DNA of 64,000 nt from Fidelibacterota bacterium. Lineage in GTDB: Bacteria > Pseudomonadota > Alphaproteobacteria > Rhodospirillales > Rhodospirillaceae. The position numbers and the translations under genes were made by a program. This document shows positions 27,155 to 36,189 of the stretch, piece after piece; the stretch's first letter is position 1, and the number at the start of each line of letters is the position of its first letter. The notes below the pieces were generated by a model. The model saw only the letters and a list, made by a program, of their open reading frames with translations. It was not told the DNA's origin and made no database searches. Location: positions 62,001-126,000 of the forward strand of contig CANJMF010000002.1 of assembly GCA_947475895.1 (NCBI GenBank), read 5' to 3'.

Positions 27155-28171
27155 ATGATGAATGACGGAGCAAGTTTGAATCTCACCCCGCGCGCTTTTC
27201 TGTCCGGCCATGCGGCGCGTGATGCTGTTGGTGCGGGGTTGGCCGTGCCGTTTCTCGGTGGGCCGCGTGCGTTCACCATGGTTGAGACGGACATGCAGAT
27301 GCGGCCCGCACGATCGTTTGCGGCCGAGGATCTGGCAGCCTTCGCGCAACCGCTCGTACCGTTTTGCGGAATCGCGGTGACGCGTCCCATATTGATGGGC
27401 GTGCTCAACGTTACACCCGATAGCTTTTCCGACGGCGGACGGTTTCATAAACCTGAAAACGCGCTTGCCCATGCGGCCATGCTGATCGATGCGGGCGCGG
27501 CCATCATCGATGTGGGCGGTGAATCAACGCGCCCAGGCGCGACGCCGGTGGATGAGGATGAGGAAATCGCCCGCATCGTTCCTGTGGTTCGGGCCTTAGC
27601 GGAGCGCGGACTCTGCGTTTCCATCGATACACGCCATACGAAGGTCATGCAGGCGGCGCTCGAAGCCGGCGCGCGGATCGTTAACGACATCGCCGCCCTC
27701 ACGGCACCGGGTGCTATCGAGGTCGTGGCGAAGGCGGAGGCCCACGTCATGCTCATGCACATGCAGGGCACGCCGCAAACCATGCAGATCAAGCCGACTT
27801 ATGAGTGGGCACCCGGCGATGTTTATACGTTTCTGTCCGAACGCGTTGCTGCCTGCGTGGCAGCCGAAATCCCTAAAGACCGCATCGCCATCGATCCGGG
27901 ACTAGGGTTCGGCAAAACCGACGAACATAATCTTCAGATTCTCGATCATCTGGCCATGTTTCATGGCTTGGGGTGCGTCTTGGCCGTCGGCGCTTCGCGC
28001 AAAGGATTCATCGGCCGTATGACGGGCGAGGCGGAGGCGGGAAATCGCGTGACCGGCTCCGTGGCGGCGGCCCTGTACGCGGCCGGCCAGGGCGCACAGA
28101 TCTTGCGGGTCCACGACGTGGCCGAAACGCGCCAGGCATTGGCGGTTTGGGCTGAAATCAATGGCTTCTAA
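27155..28171 (+). CDS. folP: Dihydropteroate synthase with N-terminal extension
   Basis: The 338-residue protein carries the two DHPS signatures: GVLNVTPDSFSDGG at 82-95 (pterin site) and GGESTRPGA at 121-129, plus the FGKTDEHN and GASRKGFIG loops. It condenses p-aminobenzoate with 6-hydroxymethyl-dihydropterin diphosphate and is the sulfonamide target. About 75 residues precede the TIM barrel; the segment SLNLTPRAFLSG...AVPFLGGPRAFTMVE is of a type seen before DHPS in other alphaproteobacteria, so I keep it. The start (27155 or 27158) lacks a clear ribosome-binding site. Confidence 0.92.
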   Translation: MMNDGASLNLTPRAFLSGHAARDAVGAGLAVPFLGGPRAFTMVETDMQMRPARSFAAEDLAAFAQPLVPFCGIAVTRPILMGVLNVTPDSFSDGGRFHKPENALAHAAMLIDAGAAIIDVGGESTRPGATPVDEDEEIARIVPVVRALAERGLCVSIDTRHTKVMQAALEAGARIVNDIAALTAPGAIEVVAKAEAHVMLMHMQGTPQTMQIKPTYEWAPGDVYTFLSERVAACVAAEIPKDRIAIDPGLGFGKTDEHNLQILDHLAMFHGLGCVLAVGASRKGFIGRMTGEAEAGNRVTGSVAAALYAAGQGAQILRVHDVAETRQALAVWAEINGF

Positions 28172-28292
28172 AGACTTTTTCAGCAGCCTTGCACGCGCGG
28201 GGCGTATATCCTTTTAAATATTCGTCGGAACCGCGCGCACGTCGCGGACGTTCTGATACAACTTGGGACGTAGGCGATAGGGGCTGTTTCTG

Positions 28293-29651
28293 ATGGCGAC
28301 ACGTAAACTTTTCGGTACCGATGGTGTGCGCGGGCGCGCAAACGTTGAGCCCATGACCGCGGAAACGGTCATGAAGATCGGCATCGCGGCGGGCAAGCAC
28401 TTCACCCGAGGCGATCGCCGCCATACCGTGGTCATCGGCAAGGACACGCGTTTGTCCGGCTACATGCTCGAGCCAGCGCTCGCGGCGGGCTTCGTGTCGG
28501 TGGGGATGGATGTCATTCTTGTGGGACCTATCCCGACGCCGGGCATCGCCATGCTGACGCGCGCCATGCGCTGCGATCTGGGCGTAATGATTTCAGCCTC
28601 ACACAATCCGTTTTACGATAACGGCATCAAATTATTCGGGCCCGACGGTTACAAACTCTCCGACGCCATCGAAGAGCAGATCGAAACATCATTGGGCAAC
28701 GGCCTCGAGCACGCCCGCGTTGCGTCTGAACAGTTAGGCCGCGCAAAACGTCTTGAAGATGCCGGCGGACGCTATATCGAATACGCCAAGAACACATTCC
28801 CGCGCGGGCTGCGTCTCGATGGTCTCAAAATCGTGGTCGATTGCGCCAATGGCGCTGCCTACAAAGTTGCGCCCACCGTGTTTTGGGAACTGGGCGCTGA
28901 AGTTGTGTCGGTTGGCGTTCAGCCCGATGGCTTCAACATCAATCAATCGTGCGGTTCACTGCACCCCGAAAAGCTGTGTGAGATGGTGACGCAACACCGC
29001 GCGCACATCGGCCTGGCGCTCGACGGTGACGCCGACCGCGTGCTGTTTTGCGACGAACATGGGCGCATGGTCGACGGCGACCAAGTGTTGGCCTTGATCG
29101 CTAACTATTGGAAGAAGACCAATCAGCTCGACGGCGGCACGGTTGTCGCCACCATTATGAGCAACCTGGGGCTCGAGCGGTATTTGCGTGCGCACGGGCT
29201 CAATCTTTCCCGGACCAAAGTCGGTGACCGTTACGTGGTCGAGGAAATGCGCCAGAAGGGTTTCAATCTCGGTGGCGAGCAGTCTGGCCATATCATCATG
29301 GGCCAACATGCGACCACGGGGGACGGCACGATCGCGGCCCTTCAGGTTCTGGCGGCGCTCGTTGAAAGCGGCAAACCTGCCAGCGAAACCTTGCGCCTGT
29401 TCCGCCCGGTTCCGCAGCTATTGCAGAACGTAAAACTTAGTGCCGGCACCAATGCCGAAGAAGTGCTGGAACTTCAGATCGTTCAGCAAGCCATCGCGGC
29501 CAGCGAAAAGCGCCTGAGCGGGCGGGGACGCCTGGTGATCCGCAAATCCGGCACCGAGCCATTAATCCGCATCATGGCGGAAGGCGATGACGCACAGGAA
29601 GTGAACGCCATCGTCGCCGACCTCGTCGCCACAATCACCAAAGCGGCTTAA
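28293..29651 (+). CDS. glmM: Phosphoglucosamine mutase
   Basis: The 452-residue alpha-D-phosphohexomutase begins [14 protein letters not shown] and has the phosphoserine loop [12 protein letters not shown] at 100-111 (Ser103), the metal-binding loop DGDADR near 241-246 and the C-terminal phosphate-binding [15 protein letters not shown]. It converts glucosamine 6-phosphate to glucosamine 1-phosphate for UDP-GlcNAc, peptidoglycan and lipid A. The ftsH-folP-glmM order is widespread in proteobacteria. Confidence 0.96.
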   Translation: MATRKLFGTDGVRGRANVEPMTAETVMKIGIAAGKHFTRGDRRHTVVIGKDTRLSGYMLEPALAAGFVSVGMDVILVGPIPTPGIAMLTRAMRCDLGVMISASHNPFYDNGIKLFGPDGYKLSDAIEEQIETSLGNGLEHARVASEQLGRAKRLEDAGGRYIEYAKNTFPRGLRLDGLKIVVDCANGAAYKVAPTVFWELGAEVVSVGVQPDGFNINQSCGSLHPEKLCEMVTQHRAHIGLALDGDADRVLFCDEHGRMVDGDQVLALIANYWKKTNQLDGGTVVATIMSNLGLERYLRAHGLNLSRTKVGDRYVVEEMRQKGFNLGGEQSGHIIMGQHATTGDGTIAALQVLAALVESGKPASETLRLFRPVPQLLQNVKLSAGTNAEEVLELQIVQQAIAASEKRLSGRGRLVIRKSGTEPLIRIMAEGDDAQEVNAIVADLVATITKAA

Positions 29652-29656
29652 CTCAG

Positions 29657-29682
29657 TCGTCATTCCGGCGTAAGCCGGAATC
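29657..29682. repeat. REP-like palindrome, first of an inverted pair
   Basis: TTCCGGC (29663-29669) pairs with GCCGGAA (29674-29680) across GTAA, inside the frame GTCATTCCGG...CCGGAATCCAT. It starts 5 bases after the glmM stop and could act as a transcript-end hairpin. Confidence 0.65.
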
Positions 29683-29711
29683 CATCTTTAAGAAAGCTCA
29701 TTTATTTACAC

Positions 29712-29740
29712 CATGGACCCCGGCTTACGCCGGGGTGACA
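29712..29740. repeat. REP-like palindrome, second of an inverted pair
   Basis: CCCCGGC (29718-29724) pairs with GCCGGGG (29729-29735) across TTAC. Read on the minus strand it starts GTCACCCCGGCGTAAGCC, the inverted counterpart of the element at 29.66 kb, giving a BIME-like pair 8 bases before the thiD ATG. Confidence 0.65.
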
Positions 29741-29747
29741 ATAAGAG

Positions 29748-30548
29748 ATGACTGCACGCGTTCTCATCATTGCAGGTTCCGATTCCGGCGGCGGCGCTGG
29801 GATTCAGGCCGACATCAAAACGGTTATCGCGCTTGGTGGTTACGCCATGACAGCGGTGACCGCGATTACGGTGCAGAACACGCTTGGCGTTTCGGCGGTT
29901 CATGACATTCCATTGGATATTGTCGCGGGGCAGATCACAGCCGTGTTAGATGACATCGGCGCGGATGTGATCAAAACGGGCATGCTGTCGTCGGCGGCCA
30001 TTGTCGAAACCGTCGCCGCGACTTTGCAGGGGAATAAGATTCCGCGCGTTGTCGATCCGGTGATGCGCGCGAAAGGCGGTCACGCGCTTTTGGCCGATGA
30101 CGCGGCCGCGGCTTTGAAACGACACCTCATTCCGGGCGCAGCGCTCATTACACCCAATCTTCCAGAAGCCGAAGCGCTGACTGGACGCACCATCGCGACG
30201 ATCAGCGACATGAACGCGGCAATTCCAGACTTGCTGCAACTCGGCGCGCAAGCCGTGTTGCTCAAGGGCGGGCATCTTACGGGCGAGCGTCTTGTGGATA
30301 TGCTCATCACGCCCAAAGACGTCATGCGTTTCGAAGACGAACGGATCGACACCACATCCACACATGGCACGGGCTGCACCCTTGCGTCCGCCATTGCAAC
30401 GGGCCTTGCCCAAGGCCTGTCACTCCGCGAGGCGGTCTCCCGTGCCAGGGCTTACGTGCGCGAAGCCATGCGCACGGCTCCGAAAATCGGCAAGGGGCAT
30501 GGTCCCTTGAATCACGGGCACACAGTCACAACGTTTCGACCCACCTAA
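29748..30548 (+). CDS. thiD: Hydroxymethylpyrimidine/phosphomethylpyrimidine kinase
   Basis: The 266-residue ribokinase-fold protein has AGSDSGGGAGIQADIKT at 9-25, KGGHL, and the C-terminal anion-hole stretch HGTGCTLASAIATGLA. ThiD phosphorylates HMP and HMP-P to give the pyrimidine substrate of ThiE, whose gene is at 7.8 kb. It starts at ATG 29748, right after a REP-like pair, so its transcription may be separate from glmM. It converges with, and overlaps by 4 bases, the GT61 gene. Confidence 0.93.
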   Translation: MTARVLIIAGSDSGGGAGIQADIKTVIALGGYAMTAVTAITVQNTLGVSAVHDIPLDIVAGQITAVLDDIGADVIKTGMLSSAAIVETVAATLQGNKIPRVVDPVMRAKGGHALLADDAAAALKRHLIPGAALITPNLPEAEALTGRTIATISDMNAAIPDLLQLGAQAVLLKGGHLTGERLVDMLITPKDVMRFEDERIDTTSTHGTGCTLASAIATGLAQGLSLREAVSRARAYVREAMRTAPKIGKGHGPLNHGHTVTTFRPT

Positions 30549-32017
30549 CTGTCGGCGCGCGCGATGGCGGCTTCGATCCGCCGGCGCAGCTCGGCGCAAT
30601 CGACGATCATGTCCCGGTCTTTGCGGTAATGCTGCTTCACTGCTTGTGGTGCTTCGAGGCAAACCAAAAATTGATGGCGGGTGCCGAGGAAGTGGCAGAT
30701 AGGGCCTATGGCAGGATCTTGCGCGATGTCCCAAATCAATTCGATCACCTCGGCCTTCGCGGGCACGCCGTAAACAGCCAGCAATTCAGTGCCGTGAGCG
30801 GCGACGATGATCTTCGCATTGCGGAGGAGGTCGTGTTCCTCGGCCAACGTTAGTTTCGATAGGTCGATATGTTCGAAACCGAAGGCCCGCAATGTGGCAT
30901 TCACTTCGTCGCGGTTTGCGGGCAGGCGCGTACCGGCGCCGCGTTCGAAGAAAAACCGGCGATGTGGCTTTGGCGATTGCGCTGCGCGTGTTCCGAGATG
31001 CTTTCGCAGAAAGCCGATCGCACTCGGGTTAGGCCGCACGTACGATCCGATCTGCGCCACGATGACATTGCGAAATTGATAGCGCTTTCCCAGATCGCAA
31101 TTGATGACGCGGTCGTCCGTAATGCCAAAAAGGCGCATCAAATCGCGATGCTTGCGCGGCAGTTCGGTCGCAACCACGATCTTTAAATCGGGACGGTCCA
31201 GCAATTCCAAGGCCTGAAGGCGCGGCAGAAAATCCACGAGCCAATGGCCATAGTGAAAGTCGGCGGGAGTCGAGAGAAACAAAACGTCGGCATCGATGTG
31301 CGTGACAGCGTCGGCCCAAGGGTGGGCGACAACGTTGAGGTCTTCCAGATAACAAGGCGGGTAAGTGGACGGCAAATAGTGCAAATCGTTGTAGCCGCTG
31401 TCGGCGATGACAATGCGGTTCTGTGTGACTACGTAGTCCCATCCCATGACAAACGATCCGTTGGGAACCGCCGCAATGGTGATGGGGTCGGTCGTGTAGT
31501 CCCAGAGGCTCGATGTTTGCGCCTGCATGTCGATGAAAATAGGCGTCGGCGGCAATGTGCTGAGGATGTTCACATCGGGCAACGGCAACGCGTCCAGACG
31601 GCCCACTGCGGAAATGGCGATGCGCTCAAAGTCTCCGCTCAGGGGATGCCGTCGGCGGTAGAGCGTGTCGGCGGCTCGTTCATCACCTGCCGCTATTGCC
31701 GCCAGCAACATGAAGTCGAGGCGGTTGCCGGGGGCCGCGTAGTCCGCTTCGTTGAGGCCGCGCTGCGCGGTGTAATCGATCGTGGCGGCAAAGCGCTTTT
31801 GCGCGCGCGGACGCTTGCCGCAGGCGGTCAGTGAGACACACAAGATCATGAGCATATGCGAGAGATCGCCAATGGGCACACCGCCCTCGATGGCCCGGCG
31901 CGCAAAGTCGGCGGCGGCGGGCCAATCCTTTTGAGCGTAAGCGTCTCGGCTAAGCAGACGGAAATCGTCCAAGGCGAAGTTCCATCGCGAAAAGGGGCGG
32001 GGCGCAATCCTTAGCAC
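30545..32017 (-). CDS. GT61 (DUF563)-family glycosyltransferase
   Basis: The 490-residue protein has a helical N-terminal third (about 1-130) of TPR-like character, then the GT61/DUF563 region: DFHYGHWLVDFLPRLQAL near 254-271, VVATELPRKH, the FFERG strand, and IIVAAHGTELLAVYGVP close to the C-terminus, which is the hallmark AHGAxL motif with Thr/Glu. Such proteins transfer xylose, GlcNAc or other sugars onto capsule or surface glycans; the donor is unknown. It stands alone, between thiD and the serC leader, with no polysaccharide cluster nearby. No membrane helix or signal peptide is visible. Confidence 0.78.
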   Translation of the reverse strand: MLRIAPRPFSRWNFALDDFRLLSRDAYAQKDWPAAADFARRAIEGGVPIGDLSHMLMILCVSLTACGKRPRAQKRFAATIDYTAQRGLNEADYAAPGNRLDFMLLAAIAAGDERAADTLYRRRHPLSGDFERIAISAVGRLDALPLPDVNILSTLPPTPIFIDMQAQTSSLWDYTTDPITIAAVPNGSFVMGWDYVVTQNRIVIADSGYNDLHYLPSTYPPCYLEDLNVVAHPWADAVTHIDADVLFLSTPADFHYGHWLVDFLPRLQALELLDRPDLKIVVATELPRKHRDLMRLFGITDDRVINCDLGKRYQFRNVIVAQIGSYVRPNPSAIGFLRKHLGTRAAQSPKPHRRFFFERGAGTRLPANRDEVNATLRAFGFEHIDLSKLTLAEEHDLLRNAKIIVAAHGTELLAVYGVPAKAEVIELIWDIAQDPAIGPICHFLGTRHQFLVCLEAPQAVKQHYRKDRDMIVDCAELRRRIEAAIARADS

Positions 32018-32039
32018 GCTGCATCGCGGTGCGAAAATA

Positions 32040-32143
32040 GGCCCTGTCTCGCCGATTGACGCCTCCTTAGCACCTCCATAGACTTTGCGGCCTTCGCGGG
32101 GGGATCCCCGCGATTTTTGTTAGCACCTGGGAGGGTCTCGACC
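32040..32143 (+). promoter_or_regulatory. serC leader, candidate cis-regulatory RNA
   Basis: The leader of serC holds a perfect terminator hairpin (32094-32118) and, upstream, a pyrimidine-rich GCCTCCTTAGCACCTCC segment (32061-32077) complementary to the GGGAGGG around the ribosome-binding site (32129-32135). The alphaproteobacterial serC motif is an established class of RNA found before serC-serA operons and built around a terminator; this leader has the right position and organisation. No consensus alignment was possible. Confidence 0.5.
32094..32118 (+). terminator. Leader terminator hairpin upstream of serC
   Basis: TCGCGGGG (32094-32101) pairs perfectly with CCCCGCGA (32106-32113), loop GGAT, followed by five T (32114-32118). 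It ends 25 bases before the serC ATG, so it must be bypassed for serC expression and is best read as an attenuator; some transcripts would stop here. Confidence 0.8.
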
Positions 32144-33274
32144 ATGGCAAGCAGCCCCAAGCCGACCGTAAAACCGGCACGCACGCACTTCTCGTCGGGA
32201 CCTTGCGCCAAGCGTCCGGGATGGACCCTCGATGCCCTGAAGGGCGCGCTTGTGGGGCGCTCGCACCGTGCCAAGCAACCGAAGGCGCGGATCAAAGCCG
32301 TCATCGATAAGACCCGCAGCGTGCTCGGTGTTCCCGTCGACTATAAAATTGCGATTGTCCCGGCCTCGGACACGGGCGCCGTGGAAATGATCCTCTGGCA
32401 CACCTTGGGCGCGCGGCCGGTGGACGTTTTGGCCTGGGAAAGTTTCGGCGAAGGTTGGGTCACCGACATCGTGAAGCAACTGAAGCTCAAAGACGTGCGG
32501 ACCCTCAAAGCCGATTACGGCAAGTTGCCTGATCTTTCCCAAGTGAACTTCGACAGCGACGTGGTGTTCACCTGGAACGGCACCACCTCGGGCGTGCGCG
32601 TTCCCAACGGTAATTGGATTCCGGCCGACCGTAAGGGGCTCACGATCTGCGATGCCACCTCGGCCGTGTTCGCCATGGACATGCCCTGGGACAAGCTCGA
32701 TGTGGTCACATACTCCTGGCAGAAAGTCTTGGGCGGTGAGGCGCAGCACGGAATGCTGATCCTTTCGCCGCGCGCCGTGGAACGCCTGGAGAGCTATACG
32801 CCGCCGTGGCCCATGCCGAAAATTTTCCGTCTCACCAAAGGCGGAAAGCTTGAAGTCGGCATTTTCGAAGGCGATACGATCAACACCGTTTCGATGCTGT
32901 GCGTTGAAGATGCGCTCGACGGTTTGACGTGGGCCGAGGGCGTCGGCGGATTAAAAGCGCTGATCGCGCGTTCGGAAGCCAATCTGAAGGCGCTCAGCGG
33001 CTGGGTCGCCAATAAAAACTGGGTCACGTTCTTGGCGGAATCGCCCGACATTCGTTCGTGCACGTCCATCTGCCTCGCCATGAAGGACGCCGAAGTGGCG
33101 AAGAAGATGGTGGCACTGCTGGACGCCGAGGGTGTCGCCCAAGATATCGGCGCTTATCGCGACGCGCCGCCGGGGTTGCGCATTTGGGGCGGAGCAACGG
33201 TGGATACGGCCGATCTGGAAAAGTTGTTGCCGTGGCTTGAGTGGGCCCACAACGAAGTTCAAAGCGCCGCCTAG
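32144..33274 (+). CDS. serC: Phosphoserine aminotransferase
   Basis: The 376-residue fold-type I aminotransferase starts at ATG 32144 behind [21 protein letters not shown] contains the PLP lysine (Lys194), and [12 protein letters not shown] is the N-terminal substrate loop. It is the alphaproteobacterial form of SerC (SWQK rather than AQKN). It converts 3-phosphohydroxypyruvate to phosphoserine; serA, the preceding enzyme of the pathway, lies 1 kb downstream. Expression is probably controlled by the leader hairpin upstream. Confidence 0.95.
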   Translation: MASSPKPTVKPARTHFSSGPCAKRPGWTLDALKGALVGRSHRAKQPKARIKAVIDKTRSVLGVPVDYKIAIVPASDTGAVEMILWHTLGARPVDVLAWESFGEGWVTDIVKQLKLKDVRTLKADYGKLPDLSQVNFDSDVVFTWNGTTSGVRVPNGNWIPADRKGLTICDATSAVFAMDMPWDKLDVVTYSWQKVLGGEAQHGMLILSPRAVERLESYTPPWPMPKIFRLTKGGKLEVGIFEGDTINTVSMLCVEDALDGLTWAEGVGGLKALIARSEANLKALSGWVANKNWVTFLAESPDIRSCTSICLAMKDAEVAKKMVALLDAEGVAQDIGAYRDAPPGLRIWGGATVDTADLEKLLPWLEWAHNEVQSAA

Positions 33275-33292
33275 TTTCGCCGTTATCCGCGA

Positions 33293-34225
33293 ATGAATCA
33301 GCCAGCGCCCCAAACGCATGACGACCGCGCCGGCGTAATTTACGCCGTGTGCGCCTATGCGGCGTGGGGCGTGCTGCCGGTTTACTGGCGAATCTTCCGT
33401 GATGTTCCGCCACTGGAATTAACGGCCCATCGTCTCCTTTGGTGCGCGCCCTTTGCGGCCATTGTGACGCTGTTGCGCGGTCACATGGGACGGACGCTCG
33501 CCGCTGCGTGCATTCCACGGGTGACGGCGACGTTACTGCTGACCAGTGTACTTATTTCCTGCAACTGGCTCACCTATCTTCATGCCATCGAAACCGACCA
33601 GCTCATCGAAGCCAGTCTCGGTTACTACATTACGCCTTTAGTTTCGTTCGCATTGGGCTTTGTATTTTTCGGCGAAAGAATGTCGCGGATTCGCGTGGCG
33701 GGCATCGCGCTTGGGGTCATTGCGCTCGCGTCTCAGGTCGCGGTGATCGGGCATTTCCCGTGGATCGCGCTAACCCTCGCATTTTCGTTCGGGCTCTACG
33801 GTTTCTTCCGCAAGCGCGCGCCGGTGGAAGGGCTCGACGGGTTGCTGATTGAATCAGCGCTTTTGTTTCCGATTGTTTTGGGCCTTGTCGCGTGGTGGAC
33901 GTCTACCGGGCAGGGAGTCTACCGAAGCGGTAACTTGGACCTCACGCGCCACGGCCTTTTGGTTTTGTCGGGACCGATTACCGCAATTCCGCTCGCGCTG
34001 TTTGCCGCCGGTGCACGGCGTATCCGCATGAGTACCATGGGGTTTCTGCAATACCTGGCGCCGTCGATTACGCTGACCTTGGCCGTGTTCGGATTCGGTG
34101 AATCATTCTCGACCGCCGATACAATTACGTTTGTCTGTGTGTGGGCCGCTCTCGCCGTCGTGGCGCTTGAGGGTCGTTTCAAAGCATCGCCTCCTGCGGG
34201 CGATGCCGCAAAGCTGGAGAGATAA
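33293..34225 (+). CDS. rarD: RarD-type EamA/DMT-family transporter
   Basis: The 310-residue protein has ten predicted membrane helices and the RarD-family hallmarks: AWGVLPVYWRIFRDVPPLELTAHR near the start, SLGYYITPLVSFALGFVFFGERMS in the middle and MGFLQYLAPSITLTLAVFGFGE toward the end. Members are drug/metabolite transporters; E. coli RarD is chloramphenicol-sensitivity related by name, not by proof. The gene sits between serC and serA, 18 bases after serC, so an amino-acid (serine-pathway) exporter role is a reasonable hypothesis. Confidence 0.85.
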   Translation: MNQPAPQTHDDRAGVIYAVCAYAAWGVLPVYWRIFRDVPPLELTAHRLLWCAPFAAIVTLLRGHMGRTLAAACIPRVTATLLLTSVLISCNWLTYLHAIETDQLIEASLGYYITPLVSFALGFVFFGERMSRIRVAGIALGVIALASQVAVIGHFPWIALTLAFSFGLYGFFRKRAPVEGLDGLLIESALLFPIVLGLVAWWTSTGQGVYRSGNLDLTRHGLLVLSGPITAIPLALFAAGARRIRMSTMGFLQYLAPSITLTLAVFGFGESFSTADTITFVCVWAALAVVALEGRFKASPPAGDAAKLER

Positions 34226-34261
34226 GTGTTGAGATAGTTTTCATTTAGGGGGGGAGCGCGC

Positions 34262-35848
34262 GTGTCGAAACCGAAGGTTCTGATCAGCGATAAGTTGAGC
34301 CCGGCGGCCATTGAGATTTTCAAGGCCCGGGGTATTGAAGCCGACGTAAAGACCAGCCTTACGCCGCAGGAGCTGCTGGCGATCATCAAGGATTATGACG
34401 GCCTCGCGATCCGCTCGAATACAAAAGTGACGGCCGAAGTTCTGGCCGCTGCCCCCAGATTGAAAGTTGTCGGACGTGCCGGTATCGGCGTCGATAACGT
34501 CGACACACCTGCCGCGACCGCGCGCGGTGTGGTGGTTATGAACACGCCGTTCGGAAACACCATCACCACCGCCGAACATGCCATTTCCATGATGATGGCG
34601 CTCGCGCGTCAAATCCCCAGCGCCAATGCGTCGACCCACGCCGGAAAGTGGGAGAAGTCCAAATTCATGGGTGTGGAGTTGTACGGCAAGACGCTGGGGC
34701 TCATCGGCTGCGGCAATATAGGCTCCATCGTTGCCGACCGTGCTTTGGGCTTGAAGATGAAAGTGCTCGCGTACGATCCCTATCTCTCCGAGCAACGCGC
34801 GCGCGATCTCGGTGTTGAGAAAGCGGAACTGGAAGCCATCTGGCCGCGCGCCGATTTCATCACGGTGCATACGCCGCTAACCGAGCAGACCCGCAATATC
34901 ATCGACGCCAAAGCCATTGCGAAAATGAAAAAGGGCGTGCGCATCATTAATTGCGCGCGCGGCGGCTTGGTGGTCGAAGCCGATCTGAAAGCGGGCCTTG
35001 AAAGCGGGCATGTAGCAGGTGCGGCCCTTGATGTGTTCGAGGAAGAGCCCGCGAAAGCGAATCCATTGTTTGGCATGGAAAATTTGGTGTGCACGCCGCA
35101 CTTGGGTGCATCGACCAACGAAGCGCAAGAGAACGTGGCACTGCAGATTGCGGAACAAATCTCCGACTATCTTTTGAGCGGTGCGGTGACCAACGCGCTC
35201 AACATGGCCTCGGTGTCGGCGGAAGATGCGCCGAAGCTGAAGCCGTATATGAAGCTGGCCGAGGAGCTTGGTTCGTTCGCGGCTCAAATTCTCCAATCAG
35301 GCTTGAAGTCGGTGACAGTCGAGTATTCCGGTCATGTGGCCACATTGAACACGCGCCCGCTTACGGCGATTGTGTTGAAGGGGCTTTTAAGTCCGCTGAT
35401 GGAGAGCGTGAACATGGTAAACGCGCCTGCCATTGCCCGCGAGCGCGACATCAAAATTACCGAGATCAAGCATGATGATAATGCGTTCTACCAAACGCTG
35501 ATCAAGCTCACCGTCGGCACCGATCAAGGGACGTCCAGTGTTTCGGGGACGTTGTTCGGTGCAAGCTTGCCGCGCCTTGTTGACGTCAACGATATCCATA
35601 TTGAGGCCGAGGTCGGCGCGCATATGCTCTACGTCATCAATACCGATAAGCCGGGGTTCATCGGCGCGCTCGGAACAACGCTTGGCCTGGCCGGCGTGAA
35701 CATCGCCTCGTTCCATCTGGGGCGAACGAAAAGCGGCGGCACCGCCATAGCCCTTCTTCAACTCGATCAGCACGTGGATGAAAACTTGCTGGGCAAGGTG
35801 AAGGCACTACCGCACGTGCGCGAGGCCCGCAGCTTGGCCTTTGCGTAA
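34262..35848 (+). CDS. serA: D-3-phosphoglycerate dehydrogenase
   Basis: The 528-residue protein starts at GTG 34262 after a G-rich ribosome-binding site. The NAD-binding loop GCGNIG is at 149-154, the conserved arginine in INCARGG, and the catalytic histidine in TPHLGAST. After the dehydrogenase core come the ASB intervening domain and a C-terminal ACT domain (about 455-528, IEAEVGAHMLYVINTDKPGFIG), the long type I form that can be inhibited by serine. It makes 3-phosphohydroxypyruvate for SerC. Confidence 0.96.
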   Translation: MSKPKVLISDKLSPAAIEIFKARGIEADVKTSLTPQELLAIIKDYDGLAIRSNTKVTAEVLAAAPRLKVVGRAGIGVDNVDTPAATARGVVVMNTPFGNTITTAEHAISMMMALARQIPSANASTHAGKWEKSKFMGVELYGKTLGLIGCGNIGSIVADRALGLKMKVLAYDPYLSEQRARDLGVEKAELEAIWPRADFITVHTPLTEQTRNIIDAKAIAKMKKGVRIINCARGGLVVEADLKAGLESGHVAGAALDVFEEEPAKANPLFGMENLVCTPHLGASTNEAQENVALQIAEQISDYLLSGAVTNALNMASVSAEDAPKLKPYMKLAEELGSFAAQILQSGLKSVTVEYSGHVATLNTRPLTAIVLKGLLSPLMESVNMVNAPAIARERDIKITEIKHDDNAFYQTLIKLTVGTDQGTSSVSGTLFGASLPRLVDVNDIHIEAEVGAHMLYVINTDKPGFIGALGTTLGLAGVNIASFHLGRTKSGGTAIALLQLDQHVDENLLGKVKALPHVREARSLAFA

Positions 35849-36189
35849 GCCAACTGGCGGCACGGGTCCGAATCTCAGGTCTGAAAAGTAGACGCGGGCA
35901 AGCCGTGCGAACACGCGACGCATGGTCAGCATGTACAGCAGCGTGACGCGTAGCGCGTCACCATCTATTGGCCCCCCCGCCAACGAACCTGCTTGCCCGC
36001 CCCCATACGACGCCGCCACAGGGCACCAACCCCCACCAACATCCGGAAAGTCCCGTTTTCAGGATGGAGCTTTCCCCAGTTTATTAATATTATTAATCAG
36101 CGCCCTAGAGGAAAGGTTGTTGCCTCGGGACGGCCAGCGTATAACCGCGCGGCTGAATTTCCCGGATATTTAAACGAGCCGGCCAAGTC
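35849..36189. other. 341-base intergenic region between serA and hisZ
   Basis: No credible open frame. A perfect hairpin GTGACGCG-TAG-CGCGTCAC (35943-35961) lies 95 bases after the serA stop but lacks a T-run, so it is either a weak transcript end or a structured RNA. A C-rich stretch follows (35980-36040), then an AT-rich block with ATTAAT repeated (36084-36098), the likeliest place for the hisZ promoter, though no good -35/-10 pair stands out. Confidence 0.5.
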
